DNA of 64,000 nt from Phytophthora quininea (Eukaryota; Oomycota; Peronosporomycetes; Peronosporales; Peronosporaceae). Location: contig JAAVTG010000548.1 of the NCBI GenBank assembly GCA_011947345.1, positions 62,001-126,000 of the forward strand. Direction: 5' to 3'. Positions 24,701-35,671 of this stretch are shown one piece after another (position 1 is the first letter of the stretch; every line of letters begins with the position of its first letter). The translations under genes and the position numbers were made by a program. The notes beneath the pieces were generated by a model that was not told the DNA's origin, did not search any database, and was given only the letters and a program-made list of their open reading frames with translations.

Positions 24701-24979
24701 GAAATTCTGCTTGACTTCTTGAAAAAGGATGAAGTTCGAGTAACAGGATTGTTAATGGAATATAATCGCGTCTTAGTAAGTATCAGGCTTCTATAGAAAC
24801 GAGAAAAAAATAGAAGTCCATTAACACCATGCCACTACAGTATTAAACACGGTGGCATCAACGTCTACAGCGGGTTTTGGCTGGCTGTGAGGATGATCAT
24901 GGTCCATGGCAACACGACTTCATCAACCTGACAGCAATTGCTGCCTGATACGATTGTTTTGAGATGATAAAGTGACTGA

Positions 24980-25360
24980 GCCCTTCCGGAATCGATAGAC
25001 GGAGGTGATGTTGCAGCATCCTTTGTATGACGTCCACGTTGCTGTTGCTTAGTGGTTATCGCGGTGTCCAGAAGTACACCGAGGGGAACCTAATTGTTTG
25101 TTCGAAAGTTTAGCGATGGCAGAATGGATCCACGAGCATTTCCAACAAGTGCTCACAGCAATAAGGAGCCGACGAAGGGGGGGGAATTTACGTGAAATCT
25201 ACTTGTTGCTGAGGAACGTTCTGGTAATCTCGGCTTAGTTCGATGACTACTTAAAAATTCGGTTGACGGACTCCCGAGTGAATAATGCAGGAAGCAACGG
25301 CCATTTGGATGTTTTTTTGCTTCATTATGGTTGTACAGCAAAAGGGATGGTTGAAACGCT
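24980..25360 (+). pseudogene. WLH ankyrin-like repeat remnant
   Basis: Fragments read AMAEWIHEHFQQ and NAGSNGHLDVFLLHYGCTAK, matching the GHLDV and EGCTAKA pattern of the 16-20 kb genes. Frames are broken. It is probably another dead paralogue, inserted between effector relics. Confidence 0.45.
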
Positions 25361-25605
25361 ATATTTTCTAGCTGTCGTAGTGAGTCCATCGTTCTAAGTG
25401 CCCTAACAACGTTGGCATCTTGATTTTACATTTTTCAATGATACGAGATTATGAAACTTCCTCCTTCTGACATGATTATGCTGGCCTATATTTTTCATCG
25501 AGCACGCCGCAGCTCGAGTTTAGCAGCTCTCACTTTGCTTTCGCCGACCACCAGCCAAGTTTCAAGAACCACGAACCAAACTGCCTCACCCAGGAAGAAG
25601 AAAGC

Positions 25606-26185
25606 ATGCGTCGATGGCTACCTCTGTTGCTGACAATACTAATTTTCGTCGCTATCAACACAACTTTTCAACTGCTACAAACAGGAAGCAAGTTGAGACC
25701 ATCGTCACCGGAAAGCGTTCTCTACGCGTCCAAGCAACCGATGACTCTGAAGAAAGAGGGGCCCTTACTACAGTTACGTTGAGACTACATGTCAAACCTG
25801 CTTCGAAAAAGCACATCCAAGCGTCGTGTTTGACAAACTGGCGACCAGCAGTGTGGACATCAGTAACGAGATAATACTCGCGTGGTTCAACTTCGTGCTC
25901 AAGTACCGAGAGGCTAGAGGTGAAGGCAACATCTTCGCTTCTAGATCGGTGCTTTTCGATGCGCTGGCACAAAAGATCCCCGCGGAAAGAATTGCACTGC
26001 TTTTGGTGTCAATGGCCAAACAACCCAAGCTCGAGAATCTCTCGAAAGAGCTCGAGTCGATGCTGTTCAGCTCGCTGCGCAGACGTGGCGTGGACCCGGA
26101 GTATTTCAATGCGGTTTTGGGCATCAAGACAGAGGGTAGACAAAATCCGGCATACTGGTTATGGAAAAGGTACGCGGACTACTAG
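25606..26185 (+). pseudogene. RXLR effector, broken by two one-base frame changes
   Basis: The ATG at 25606 encodes a strong secretion signal (MRRWLPLLLTILIFVAINTT). In the next frame follow an RSLR motif (RXLR class, near 25720) and SEER (the dEER motif near 25750), which together mark host-translocated Phytophthora effectors. A 119-codon C-terminal domain in the third frame (25826-26185, helix-rich, ending WLWKRYADY) resembles the WY-type region but is short. The frame changes coincide with a T-run (25665-25668) and a G-run (25758-25761), so one missing base at each would explain both. Total length would be about 190 residues. It is convergent with the LWY effector ending at 26648. Confidence 0.7.
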
Positions 26186-26647
26186 CTGAATACTAGTCGT
26201 AGTATAGGCCTTAGCTGCAACTTTGCATCAAGATGTCGGTTCTCGATTTGGGGACGGTGGCCGGTTGTGGTGTCTCCGGAATAATCTAAAACAACAAGCC
26301 GCGATGCGGGTGGCGATCCCGCACGAACGTTGCCTAGTGTATTAGACGTAGAAGTAAAAGTGAGGAGGTCTCAAAACTACTAGCCGTGCCGTGCTTCTCC
26401 TTGGCTCCCAAGGAGAAGCACGTTTACGGCGTTGTTCTTGTCTTGGAAGCTTTGCTACTTCCAGTGCCCGTAATCCTTCTCGTGGATGTTGGAAAGTGTC
26501 CGGGGCATGGCTTACGCCATGTCTTGGCACGATGGTGGGAAAGCGAGCTGGATACTCAAATACACTACACCGGTGCAGTATTACATGAAAGGTTAGATAA
26601 GTGTTCGTTGGTTCACAAAAACGTTTAAATTTTCCTTGACGTCGGAC
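26186..26647. other. Intergenic region between convergent effectors
   Basis: No gene is recognised. It contains the perfect hairpin at 26390-26422. The 80-codon plus-strand frame across it owes part of its length to that palindrome and has no recognisable domain. Confidence 0.45.
26390..26422. repeat. Perfect 15-bp hairpin with 3-nt loop
   Basis: cgtgcttctccttgg, a ctc loop, then the exact reverse complement. It lies in the 460-bp interval between two convergent effector loci (ends at 26185 and 26648). A smaller inverted repeat, catggc-ttac-gccatg, follows near 26505. It could form a stable RNA stem on either strand. Confidence 0.85.
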
Positions 26648-27676
26648 TCACAGTTTGAGTTTGGCCGAGATTTCTTCAGCCGTAGCGCCCGGGCTGATCG
26701 CGTTGCGAGCAGCTAAACCAACGGGTCGTACCAAGTCGATCGCGTCGTCCAGTTCTTTGACGTAAAGTTTGTACGTCCGGGATAGCGCGGAGCTTTCACG
26801 CTGGGCCGACGACATGGCATTTAGCCCCAATTTTTGCCAGACATCGAAACTCGGTAGATGCTGCTTGTTCCAGCCACTGACTCGGAACTCATCCGTTGAG
26901 TCAGCAAACCGGTTGAGCCAAACATTGTTGATCACCTTCGAATTCCCTTCCAGTTTGGCCAAATTCAACTTCTTGGCGACGTCATCGGCAGTTAGGAAAC
27001 TCATCGCCCACTTCTCGACATTGTCGTGCATGAAGTTCTGGTAAAAGTTAAAGTTTGGACTAGAAGCAAAGTCGGTCGTTGTCTCAAGTTTGTTGAGACC
27101 CAAGGCCATGAAAATGTCGTCAGGAGGGGTGTCTTTCTTGACCCAGTGTGGGATCTGCTTGTTGACGAACTCGCTGTAGTATTTGAAGAACACATTCGAC
27201 GAGAGAGCTCGGTCTGCCACATGGTCGATATCCAATATCACTCGCACTTGTTGCAAGGACAAATCTTGCTTCATCCAAGCAGGAATTTGTGTCGTCAGAT
27301 ACTGACCGTAGTACTTGAAATTTACGTTGGCGATCATCGCTTGATCCGACAACTTGTCAATCCCCAATATCACCTTCACTTGCTCAGTTGAGAAGCCTTT
27401 CTTGGCCCACAAAGGAACTTGAGACGTCACGAACGCGTCGTAGTATTTGAATTTTGGAGACGCCGCAGTGAGCCAACTCAGACCCAACGATTTCTGAACG
27501 TCCTTGAGCGATTTTCCTTGCTGAGACCAGAGCTTCACCTTCGTCGAGACTTTGGCATCCGAAATGACTTGCTTGAAGCGAAGCAGGTCGCGTTTCGTCG
27601 TCGTCAGTGGCCCTTAACATCAGTCCTTGGTTTCCAACAGCAGCGTCCGCTAGTACAGCAACCGCGAGTACTAACA
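26648..27676 (-). pseudogene. RXLR effector with tandem LWY modules, disrupted at its 5' end
   Basis: The main 296-codon frame (27538 to the stop at 26648) holds about five tandem modules. Each has a W-containing helix, a Y-Y---V--Q-P-W segment and an L-LGIDKL-like turn (KYYDAFVTSQVPLWAKKGFS, KYYGQYLTTQIPAWMKQDLS and so on), the LWY architecture of multi-module effectors. Upstream, in another frame, lie a hydrophobic signal core (GLLLVLAVAVLADAAVG) and an LMLR motif at 27612-27623 followed by acidic residues, a degenerate RXLR-dEER region. The frame change is in a T-run at 27593-27595 (one base too many). A 245-bp retroposon is inserted within the signal-peptide codons at 27692-27936, and no ATG is evident beyond it. 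As printed, the gene cannot make a secreted product. Confidence 0.75.
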
Positions 27677-27691
27677 AGAGTCCGTTAAGCT

Positions 27692-27936
27692 GTGGTAGAC
27701 TGTGACGGCGACTCAAGGGAAACCCAGGGCTGGATCGGTACAATGAACACCAATAGGTCGGAAAGGGATGACTCACACGAAGGGCAAGTAGCTTAGTCAT
27801 CCACCTCCTTGGGGTAAAGGGGCTTAGGCTACTACTTATTTTTTTCCTACAGCCCCAAGCTGGGGGTGTGGAAGGGTTATTAGAAGTTCGGTTGTTAGGC
27901 CAGTAACACAATACACATCAACATTATTAAAAAAAA
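27692..27936 (+). mobile_element. SINE-like retroposon, 245 bp, with target duplication
   Basis: The insert is flanked by a perfect 16-bp direct repeat, aagagtccgttaagct, at 27676-27691 and 27937-27952, and it ends in an A-run just before the right copy. The short length, 3' A tail and 16-bp duplication fit LINE-mobilised retroposition. I see no clear tRNA-type A and B boxes, so the class is tentative. It sits within the signal-peptide coding part of the minus-strand effector, antisense to it. Confidence 0.75.
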
Positions 27937-27952
27937 AAGAGTCCGTTAAGCT

Positions 27953-28421
27953 TCGTCGATTGGTTGTTCCTGGTCGAGAGAAAAAGAAAAATGGTTGGAA
28001 CCACCGGGAAGTGTGTCGATATGTTGCGAGCAAACATTTGTTGTCACAGCAGCGAAGGTACGGATATCGTTGGGGGCGATGGACTTGAACAAGAGAAGAC
28101 CATCGAACTTTGTTTGCTACAACTTTGGCACACTCCTCGGGATGGGACTACAACAAGAAGACATGCTTACGAGTGCTGACTGGCATTTCATAAGGGCTCG
28201 AGTGAACAACAAGGCACTAGAAACAGGTTTGAGGATATTGTACGTATGCCAAGCAAAAGTGTATGCTGCATTAGTTTAATGTGGTAAGTGTTGGAGTGAA
28301 AACCGGGTGCAATGGACACTTCGATCGACGACATGCTCCAGGATGAGAACTAAGTGGAGTAGCGACTAATGTACTCGGTAACTGCATAATATTTACAACC
28401 TCGCCTGGTAGGCTATAATAA
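27953..28421. other. Short interval between effector loci
   Basis: Contains a 94-codon plus-strand frame (27995-28279) without recognisable features, and the far 5' part of the SINE-disrupted effector near 27953-27970. Nothing else is seen. Confidence 0.35.
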
Positions 28422-29570
28422 CTAACAAAGGATGCAATTCTTGTGGCCTATCAAGTTTTCTTCTGCATATCTCGGTTCATGAGAAACTCCTGCAAGTATC
28501 TGTAGTTTGCTCTGTCTGCTAGCTCCAGTCGTTCCAACGAACTCAGCAGCCCCAGTGCAGGCAGCACAAAGCTCCCTGACGTTCCCAGGTCGACCCAGAA
28601 TGTTGATTCTCGCTGAGATCTCTTCCGGGGTAGCACCTTCAGCGATTGTGCCTGTAGCAGGAAGATTGAGAGCCATTAATTTCTTGTCCAGTTTGTCGGC
28701 GTAATTTCGGTATAGTTTGAACATCTCGGAACTTTCAACCTTTTTCTTCAAGCCCAAGAGATTCCACACAACCAAGCTGGAAAGACGCTGCTTGTACCAA
28801 CCGTCCACCCAGAGTTTGTCTGCATAAAGTTCCTTTAAGATGCACTACCAATTCATTTACCAGCATGCGACGGATCTTCATTGCGATTCCTCAGCGATTG
28901 CAGAACTAGTCGGGCAATTGGGGTTTGATCCTCCGAAGGACATTCTTCTAGAACGGCCGCAGGGTATTTGGATCCCGCGAGTTTAGCTGAATTCTGCGAA
29001 TGGATTCTTGATTAGATAGATTGTCTAAGTTACACCTTCCAGACGAGAGAATCCGCTAACTAGTTAATCAAATCATTTCAACTCAACAGAGTTTGTCTGC
29101 ATAATTATTGTAGCTCTTCAGATCACCGGCACTAAGTTTCCATGTAGACTCAACTTGAGAACATCCTCATGGACCAATTCTGCAGCTGGGCAGTCACGAA
29201 TGTTGCGTAGTGGTGGTGGTCAGGACTATACCGGATCCAGATTGGAAGTTACGTCTTCACAAACGCATCCTAGTACTTGAGAGTAAAGAAATTCCCAAAA
29301 GCAGGAGATAAACCCACATCTACCCCAGCAGCTTCTTGGCGTCGTTGATATGCCGTCTTTAACATTTTGGCTGCGGTAATTTAAGGAAAATTTCTCGTTC
29401 GCTCTACCCCTTTCCGTCAACTTGTAGAGATTGGGAACCCCCTCTTCATCGCTGCCTCTGGCTTCATTCGTGTCATGAGTTCTTAATAATCTTGCGTGGG
29501 AAGCTGCAATATTATCCAGGGTAGGTGTCATCGACACCTTGATATCCGATGCACCACAAGAAACATTCAA
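28422..29570 (-). pseudogene. RXLR/WY effector relic carrying a LINE insertion
   Basis: The N-terminal piece (29570 leftward) has an RLLR motif in ASHARLLRTHDTNEARG followed by DEEG, but its signal peptide is not intact in this frame. The C-terminal piece (from about 29130 to 28422) has YNNYADKLW, DGWYKQRLSSLVVWNLLGL and KLYRNYADKLDKKLMALNL. These are WY-module hallmarks shared with the neighbouring effectors. A frame change near 28590 separates the final FVLPALGLLSSLERLE segment. A 259-bp LINE 3' end interrupts the C-terminal part, and the sequence on its two sides joins in frame across one copy of the target duplication. Frame loss between the two pieces shows the locus is dead as printed. 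Confidence 0.7.
28828..29086 (+). mobile_element. 5'-truncated LINE 3' end with 18-bp target duplication
   Basis: A perfect 18-bp repeat, cagagtttgtctgcataa, flanks the insert (28810-28827 and 29087-29104). The first part encodes FDPPKDILLERPQGIWIPRV and a stop. This matches the C-terminus of the LINE at 62-64 kb (FEAPKDVNLPPPQQTIWIPR). A roughly 100-bp 3' UTR follows, ending in gaatccgctaactagttaatc. Only the last about 50 codons of the polyprotein are present, which is typical of 5' truncation during target-primed reverse transcription. Confidence 0.85.
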
Positions 29571-30235
29571 ACGCGTCGAAAAATCTTTTCACTACGTAAA
29601 CTCTCAATCTTTTCTACTGCAGTGCCTTCGCAGCATCTCGTGCCTCGGTAAACTGCAGGAAGATATTGTAATTTTCGTGTGTAGCTCGCTTCGACTCCTC
29701 CTTCACCGAGTTTAATCCCAACGCATGAAGTACAAAGCTGTTCGACTTTTCCGAGTCGACCCAGATTTTAACTCTTGCTGCAATCTCGCCTGGGTCCTTC
29801 CCCATTGGGATCGTAAACGGGAACCCGTAAAGTATAGACTCGTCGATCTTCTTATCCAGCTTCTCGGCGTAGCTTTGGTATATCTTGAATTGTTCCGACT
29901 CTTTCAGCTGCCTGGGAAGCATAAGGTCCAAGTGAAGCGACTTCCACACGTCGTAGCTCGTAAACTTTTGCTTGTACCAACCGTTCACCCGATACTGAGC
30001 TACATTCGCAGCGTAGATGTTGACCCAATTGTTCGCAATACTCAGCGCCGTCCCCTCTAGCTTTTCGACTCCAAACTTTACAGCAACAACATCTTTCGAA
30101 TACATCCGCATGGCCCAATCTTCCATTTGGTCGCCCATGTATTTGCTGTATTGAATGTAGCTGGGACTGCGATGGTTGATTGCGGTTATTTTCAATCGAA
30201 CCAGTCCCAACTTGACCATCACATCGGACGGAGAG

Positions 30236-30415
30236 TGTTGGAAAACGCATCATCTTTTGTCACGACAAGTGAAGTTGAAGTCAGCTTCTGGAACTAGCTA
30301 GCAGAGTGATGGTAGAAAGGCTTAGTGAGTCCGCACGCGGAAGTGCGTCCTCAGTCCGAAAGTTCCCCTAAGAGTAACAAGTTGTTTGTGAGTGAGTTCG
30401 ATCCGCGCTCCGTTA
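30236..30415 (+). repeat. Copia 5' LTR
   Basis: 180 bp, TGTTGGAAAACGCATC to GCTCCGTTA, matching 35492-35671 with no difference seen. The last 37 bases are repeated once more immediately inside the element, together with the primer-binding site. Confidence 0.95.
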
Positions 30416-30482
30416 GGGTTATGAGCCCAAAAGTTGTTTGTGAGTGAGTTCGATCCGCGCTCCGTTAGGGTTACGAGTCCAA
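30379..30482 (+). repeat. 52-bp tandem duplication spanning LTR end and primer-binding site
   Basis: 30379-30430 and 30431-30482 are the same 52 bp with two substitutions. The unit contains the last 37 bases of the LTR plus ggttatgagcccaa. The second copy is not in the 3' LTR. Confidence 0.85.
30417..30430 (+). promoter_or_regulatory. Copia primer-binding site, half-tRNA type
   Basis: ggttatgagcccaa directly follows the LTR. It resembles the site in Drosophila copia that pairs with the anticodon-stem region of initiator Met tRNA (complementary to a CCCATAACC-like stretch), with one mismatch. That would mean priming from a cleaved tRNA half rather than the tRNA 3' end. A variant copy lies at 30469-30482. 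Confidence 0.6.
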
Positions 30483-30530
30483 ATACCTCGCGCTGCGCTA
30501 CACGTTGGTGAACTGCACTACTACGACAAG

Positions 30531-33500
30531 ATGTCATCCGCGTCCGACTCCGAGGACGATCGTCGCAAGAGCAAGACGGACAAGACGTTCCGGATCAACT
30601 CTTCTGGCAATCCAGTCAACTGGGACGGCGAAAACTGGCTGTTCTACAAGAAGAGCATGAAGATCGTGTTCCAGAAGAGCTTGCTGCTCGACATAGCAGA
30701 AGGCAAGGTCAAGGAAGACACTGAGTGGACGGATGACTACACGAAGAAACAAGCGAAGATCCAGATGCTGATCATGGGCTCGCTGACGAAGAGACTCGCC
30801 CAGCAGTTGATAGACACGGAGTCTGGAACCGAGATGTGGGGTGAGCTCTGCAACATCTACGACGGCAAGAAGAATGATGCCACCAAGGCGCAGAAAGTGT
30901 ATCGCTTACAAGGTGAGCTGCACCGGACTCATCTGCGTGCTAATGGAGACGTTCGAGGACACCTGTACACGATGTTCAGGATCAAGAACGAGCTCAAGGA
31001 GCTTGGATCTCCGTTGAGTGATCTTCAGATGGTGGACATGTTGTTGCGCAGTCTGCCGCAGCAGGTGTGCTACAACGAACTTCGTCGGAAAGTGTTATTC
31101 AGCTCCAACATGAGTAAATACACGCCAGAACTTGTGCGAGAACTGATCCTCACGGCTGAGGCGCGCAGCAAGGACTGGGAAAAGAACGCATTTGGCAGCA
31201 ACCAAGGCGGCAAGAAGAAGCAAAGCAACGCTTCAAGTGGTCCGAAGGGCAAGGCTGCTGGTGATGGATCGAAGAAGAAGTCGAAGACCGACATCAAGTG
31301 CTTCAATTGTGGTGGCATGGGTCACTACAAGAGCGATTGTCCTGTCCTGGAGGAGAAACCCAGTGCGGAGAAGAAGGCAAGCGCGAAGATGGCACGCTCG
31401 GGTGAGAAACCCACGAAGAAGATCGCATCACAGCAGAAGGACGACGACGACAAAAGCTGCGGGCACAAGCGTGACGTGGTTGTGGGCGAAGTTGTCAAGA
31501 GAGTCGCAAAGGATTACGACGCAAGCCGTTGGTATTTCGACAGCGGAACCAACGTACACATCGTGGCGTGCAAGGAATATTTTACGATGCTGAACAGCAT
31601 GGAGGACAGCGACTGGAACCCAAGTATCTCGGGATTCGCAGACGGTGTTGACGCCAAGGCTGAGGGTTTTGGTACCATTGTGCTCGCTACAGTGATAGAT
31701 GAAGAGATAGTTCTCGTGTACCTCGAAGACGTGCTATACGTACCAAAAGCTGGCTGTAACCTCTTCTCACCCGGACAAGCACTTGAGCATGGCTTCAAGA
31801 TGTCGTGGGACCAGGAAACTATGATGTTTGGTATGATGTTTGATGGCATTGAAGTGCTCCGTGCGGTGCATGAACATCGACTTTGGGCTTTTAACGCGCA
31901 CAGCATTGGTGGCGTGAAGGTCGACAAGAAGACTACTGTCGTGAAGAGACAAGTAGTGGCAAATTTTGCGGTGACAGACGGAGTCGAGGACATCGATGTT
32001 TGGCACGCACGCCTGGGGCACACTTGCCCGGAATATATTCGCCTGATGGTCGATCGTGGTATGGCCAAGGGCATCATGCTGATGAAGCGTGGCAGGATGG
32101 ATTGCGCTGACTGTCATTTCGGCAAGCAGAGACGCAAGACCTACAAGAAGAGTCTCGAACGGAATATTGCGAAGGTGAATGACATGATTTTCGCCGACTT
32201 ATTGATTCCTGGACTACACAATGGCACACAATACAGTGCAGTGTTAGTCGTGATGGACGGGTTTTCGCGTTTCGTGACTACGTATCTGCTCAAGTCCAAG
32301 TCTGAAGACGAGGTGAACGGGTACATGGAGCAGTACATTGCATGGGCTGAGCGGCAACACGGACGCAGAGTTGACACGGTAGTCACTCGGCGGTGGAACG
32401 CTGAGAAAGAGTCCAGTGATGAGCAAGACGAAGTAATCGGACCGGTGAAGCAGGTGCTTACGGACAAAGGTGCAGAGTTCTGCAACAACAGCATTGAACG
32501 CTGGTATGCCAAGAAGGGCATTGTTCACACCAAGGTTGGTCCGAAGTCGTCTCAATTGAATCTCGTAGAAAGGACACACCAGACTTTGATTGGAATGGTG
32601 AAGACAATGATGCACGACTCGGGGCTGCCGAGATCATTTTGGATGCATGCGTTGCAGACAGCTGTCTACATCAAGAACAGAGTATTTTGCAAGGGCGCAG
32701 GGCGTACTCCTTATGAGATGATGTATGGCGCCAAGCCAGATATTCATCACATTCGTACGTTTGGATCGTTAGTGTACTGCCACACGCCACTCGCCAAGCG
32801 CAAGAAACTGGAAGTAAACTGCAAGGTGGGTTTTCTCATCGGCTATCAAGAGGATGTTGTTGGCTGCCAGGTATACTTTCCTGCCGAGCACCAGAAGGGC
32901 TTCGTGGCTGATGTGAAGGTAAACGAGACAATTAAGTACAAGGATCGCTATGGTAGCGAGTTCAAGACCAAGGTGAACAAATGGCTGCAGACTTTCGATG
33001 AGTATATTCGGGATGGAGATATCGACGACGTAGAATGTGACAGCGAAGAATCTCAACGTGCTGAGTGTGATGAAAATTCGGTGCGTGACGACAGTAATGT
33101 CGAGATGCAGAGCGCTGCTGCGTGTGCAGACGATCTCGATGAAGCAGAGCAAGCGCTGTGGAACAACGTGGTGCGCGACAGCGTACTCCCCAAGGTTGAC
33201 GGGAGCAGTCCTAGCAGCGACTTCGCGGAAAATGACCAGCAATTGTGGGATGATATCCTGCGAAACAGCTCACTGCCCGACTATGATGATGCGTGTGAAA
33301 CGCAGGAGGGCGTGAATGCAGATGCTGTTAGCGTTGATGATGACGCTACAAGCACTCGAGCGCAAGCTGAGAGCGTAGTTGGTGATGATGCCGACAGTGA
33401 AACTGATGATGAACATGACGATGATTTTGGTGATGCAGTTGAACTGGCAGGAGGATCTAGCCGAGGGTCTGATTTAGCTCCTACTCCTGAGGAAACTGAG

Positions 33501-35467
33501 AGTGAGCTCGAAGAAGACGATGATTACGACTATCTGTTTGATCCAAGTGACGCTCATGAGGCACAGTGCGATAGCGGTGCAAGTGATGACGGGAGTGAAC
33601 CGGCAGCGCCAGCTAGAAATGATGTACTAGCAATTCCATCGCAGATGCTGATTGGAAGGTGCATCCAAGAGACGAAGATGTTCGTCGTACGCATGACAAG
33701 AAGCGTACAAAAGTCAAACTTGCTGAGGCAACAAGACGCCCGGGACTCCGTGAAGTTCCGAAGAACGATAAACTCGAACGGTTTGAGGACTACGATGTGT
33801 ACTCAGCGTTCAAGGCACTGCACGCAGATCGCCGCGGAAACGGTGGATTACGTGCAAGTGACATCAAAATACCTAAGAACTACAGGCAAGCGATGCGTTC
33901 CAAGCAGGCTAAGTTTTGGCGAGAAGCTATGGACGCAGAGATGGCTGCATTGAAGGCCAAAGGGGTGTTAAGACAGATTCCACGCTCGGAATTACCCAGT
34001 GGGCAGCAGACCATCAAGACCATGTGGGTCTTTGACGTGAAGACAGATCACCTAGGATATATTGTGAGATACCGACCACGCGTCGTTGCTCGTGGCGACA
34101 AGCAGCGATTTGGTATCGATTTCATGGACACATTTTCTCCTGTGGCACGCATGGCGACATTCAGGACGTTTGTTGCAGTGTGCATCATGCTGAACTTGGC
34201 AATCTACCAAGGAGACATTAACACGGCCTACCTCAATGCTGCGTTGGGTATTAAGCAGTACTTGGAAGAAGTGGAAGGCTACCCGTGTGATGCTGATGGC
34301 ATGATATACATCATCGAGAAAGCTTTGTACGGGCTGCGCCAGTCCGGCAGAGAGTGGAACAGTGAGGTGAATCGCTGGTTCCTGGATTACGGTTTCAAGC
34401 AGTGTGAGACCGAGCCGTGCCTTTATTTCTATGATAGAGACGGCGAATTCGCTATCGTACTTTTGTACGTTGATGATATTCTGTGCGCGACGAACAACAT
34501 TGAGTTCAAGAAGAGGATGTTTGAGCAGCTAGATAACGACTATGGGCTTAAGGATCAAGGTCTTCTCAACACGTACCTCGGCGTGCAAGTGGAGCAGAAT
34601 GCAGATTCAATCAAGATTCATCAGACGAAGTACTGCGAAGACATTATCGAGCGGTTCAATTTTGTGGACGCTCACCCAAGTAGAATTCCTATGGAGACGA
34701 ACATGCGTCTGACGGTGAAAGACGATGAGGTGGATCGACGTAAGGAGACGCCTGCCAACGGCAAGAAGTTCCCGTATCGTGAACTTGTCGGATCTCTCAT
34801 GTATTTGACGACCTGTACTCGTCCGGACCTCGCGTTCTCGGTTGGACAGCTTAGTCGATACGTTCAAAACCCAACACAGCAGCACATTGGCGCGGCCAAG
34901 AGAGTGCTCAGATACCTCGTTGGTACCAAGACGCAAGGAATTGTGTACACACGAAACAAGTCGGCCGAGCAAAAGCCTGAGTTAATAGTTGATGGATATT
35001 GTGACTCCGACTGGGGCAATGATCCTGACACGCGCAAGAGCATTACAGGTTTTGTTCACTGCATGGCTGGTGGCGCAGTTTCGTGGGCATCAAGACGCCA
35101 AACTATTGTGGCGCAATCGACTGCAGAGGCGGAGTATGTTGCGGCATGCGAAGCATGCATGGAAGGCCAAGGGCTGCGCAACATGCTGATCCAAGTGTTC
35201 CCAGACTTGGAGACTAAAATGCGAATGGGAATTGACAACCAGGCGGCCTACGTAATGGCTACCAACCCAACCTACAGTCGCAGGACGCGACACATCGAGC
35301 TACGTTGGCACTACGTACGCGACCAAGTGGTGAAGAAGACCGTGGACTTGTGGAAGGTCAAGACTGACGTGAATCCTTCCGACCTTATGACGAAGCCACT
35401 GGCCGGCGATAGGCTCGAAGCATTGAGTGCGATGATCGGTTTGTCTAAGCAACATCTTCCTCAGTGA
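30531..35467 (+). CDS. Copia gag-pol polyprotein with one frame break
   Basis: The start at 30531 (MSSASDSEDDRRKSK) follows the primer-binding region; the frame is open from 30444, but that part overlaps the primer site. In order: a gag domain; the zinc knuckle CFNCGGMGHYKSDC near 31300; the aspartic protease WYFDSGTNVHIV near 31530; a pre-integrase HARLGHTCPE region; an integrase core with D, D and E in VVMDGF, LTDKGAEF and LVERTHQ; a reverse transcriptase with YVDDILC near 34465; and RNase H with ALYGL upstream and STAEAEYVAACEA near 35115. The stop is at 35465-35467. One base is missing in a G-run near 33658, so the frame switches there (second frame from 33659). Otherwise it looks complete. 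Confidence 0.93.
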
Positions 35468-35491
35468 CGAGTTTCACTTCGGAGGAGGGCG

Positions 35492-35671
35492 TGTTGGAAA
35501 ACGCATCATCTTTTGTCACGACAAGTGAAGTTGAAGTCAGCTTCTGGAACTAGCTAGCAGAGTGATGGTAGAAAGGCTTAGTGAGTCCGCACGCGGAAGT
35601 GCGTCCTCAGTCCGAAAGTTCCCCTAAGAGTAACAAGTTGTTTGTGAGTGAGTTCGATCCGCGCTCCGTTA
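35492..35671 (+). repeat. Copia 3' LTR
   Basis: 180 bp, identical by eye to the 5' LTR and immediately preceded by the purine-rich tract cggaggagggcg. Followed by gagag and then effector coding sequence. Confidence 0.95.

Larger units (their letters stand above)
30236..35671 (+). mobile_element. Full-length Copia LTR retrotransposon
   Basis: Bounded by 180-bp LTRs (30236-30415 and 35492-35671) that look identical in sequence, starting TGTTGG, and by a 5-bp target duplication gagag (30231-30235 and 35672-35676). A primer-binding site follows the left LTR and a purine tract (ggaggaggg) precedes the right LTR. Domain order gag, protease, integrase, reverse transcriptase, RNase H is that of Copia. 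Identical LTRs mean a very recent insertion. Confidence 0.96.

Noticed and set aside
27384..27911. ATG-initiated N-terminus at 27800 for the LWY effector
   Set aside because: The codons from 27800 to about 27692 lie inside the SINE-like insert defined by the 16-bp target duplication, so they are not native effector sequence.
30444..30530. Upstream extension of the Copia gag start to 30444
   Set aside because: It would translate the duplicated LTR end and primer-binding site. The ATG at 30531 starts a normal gag N-terminus.
35607..35671. C-terminal residues of the 212-codon effector frame ending at 35607
   Set aside because: They are translated from the Copia LTR, not from the effector. The effector coding sequence ends at the target site near 35672 and resumes at 30230.
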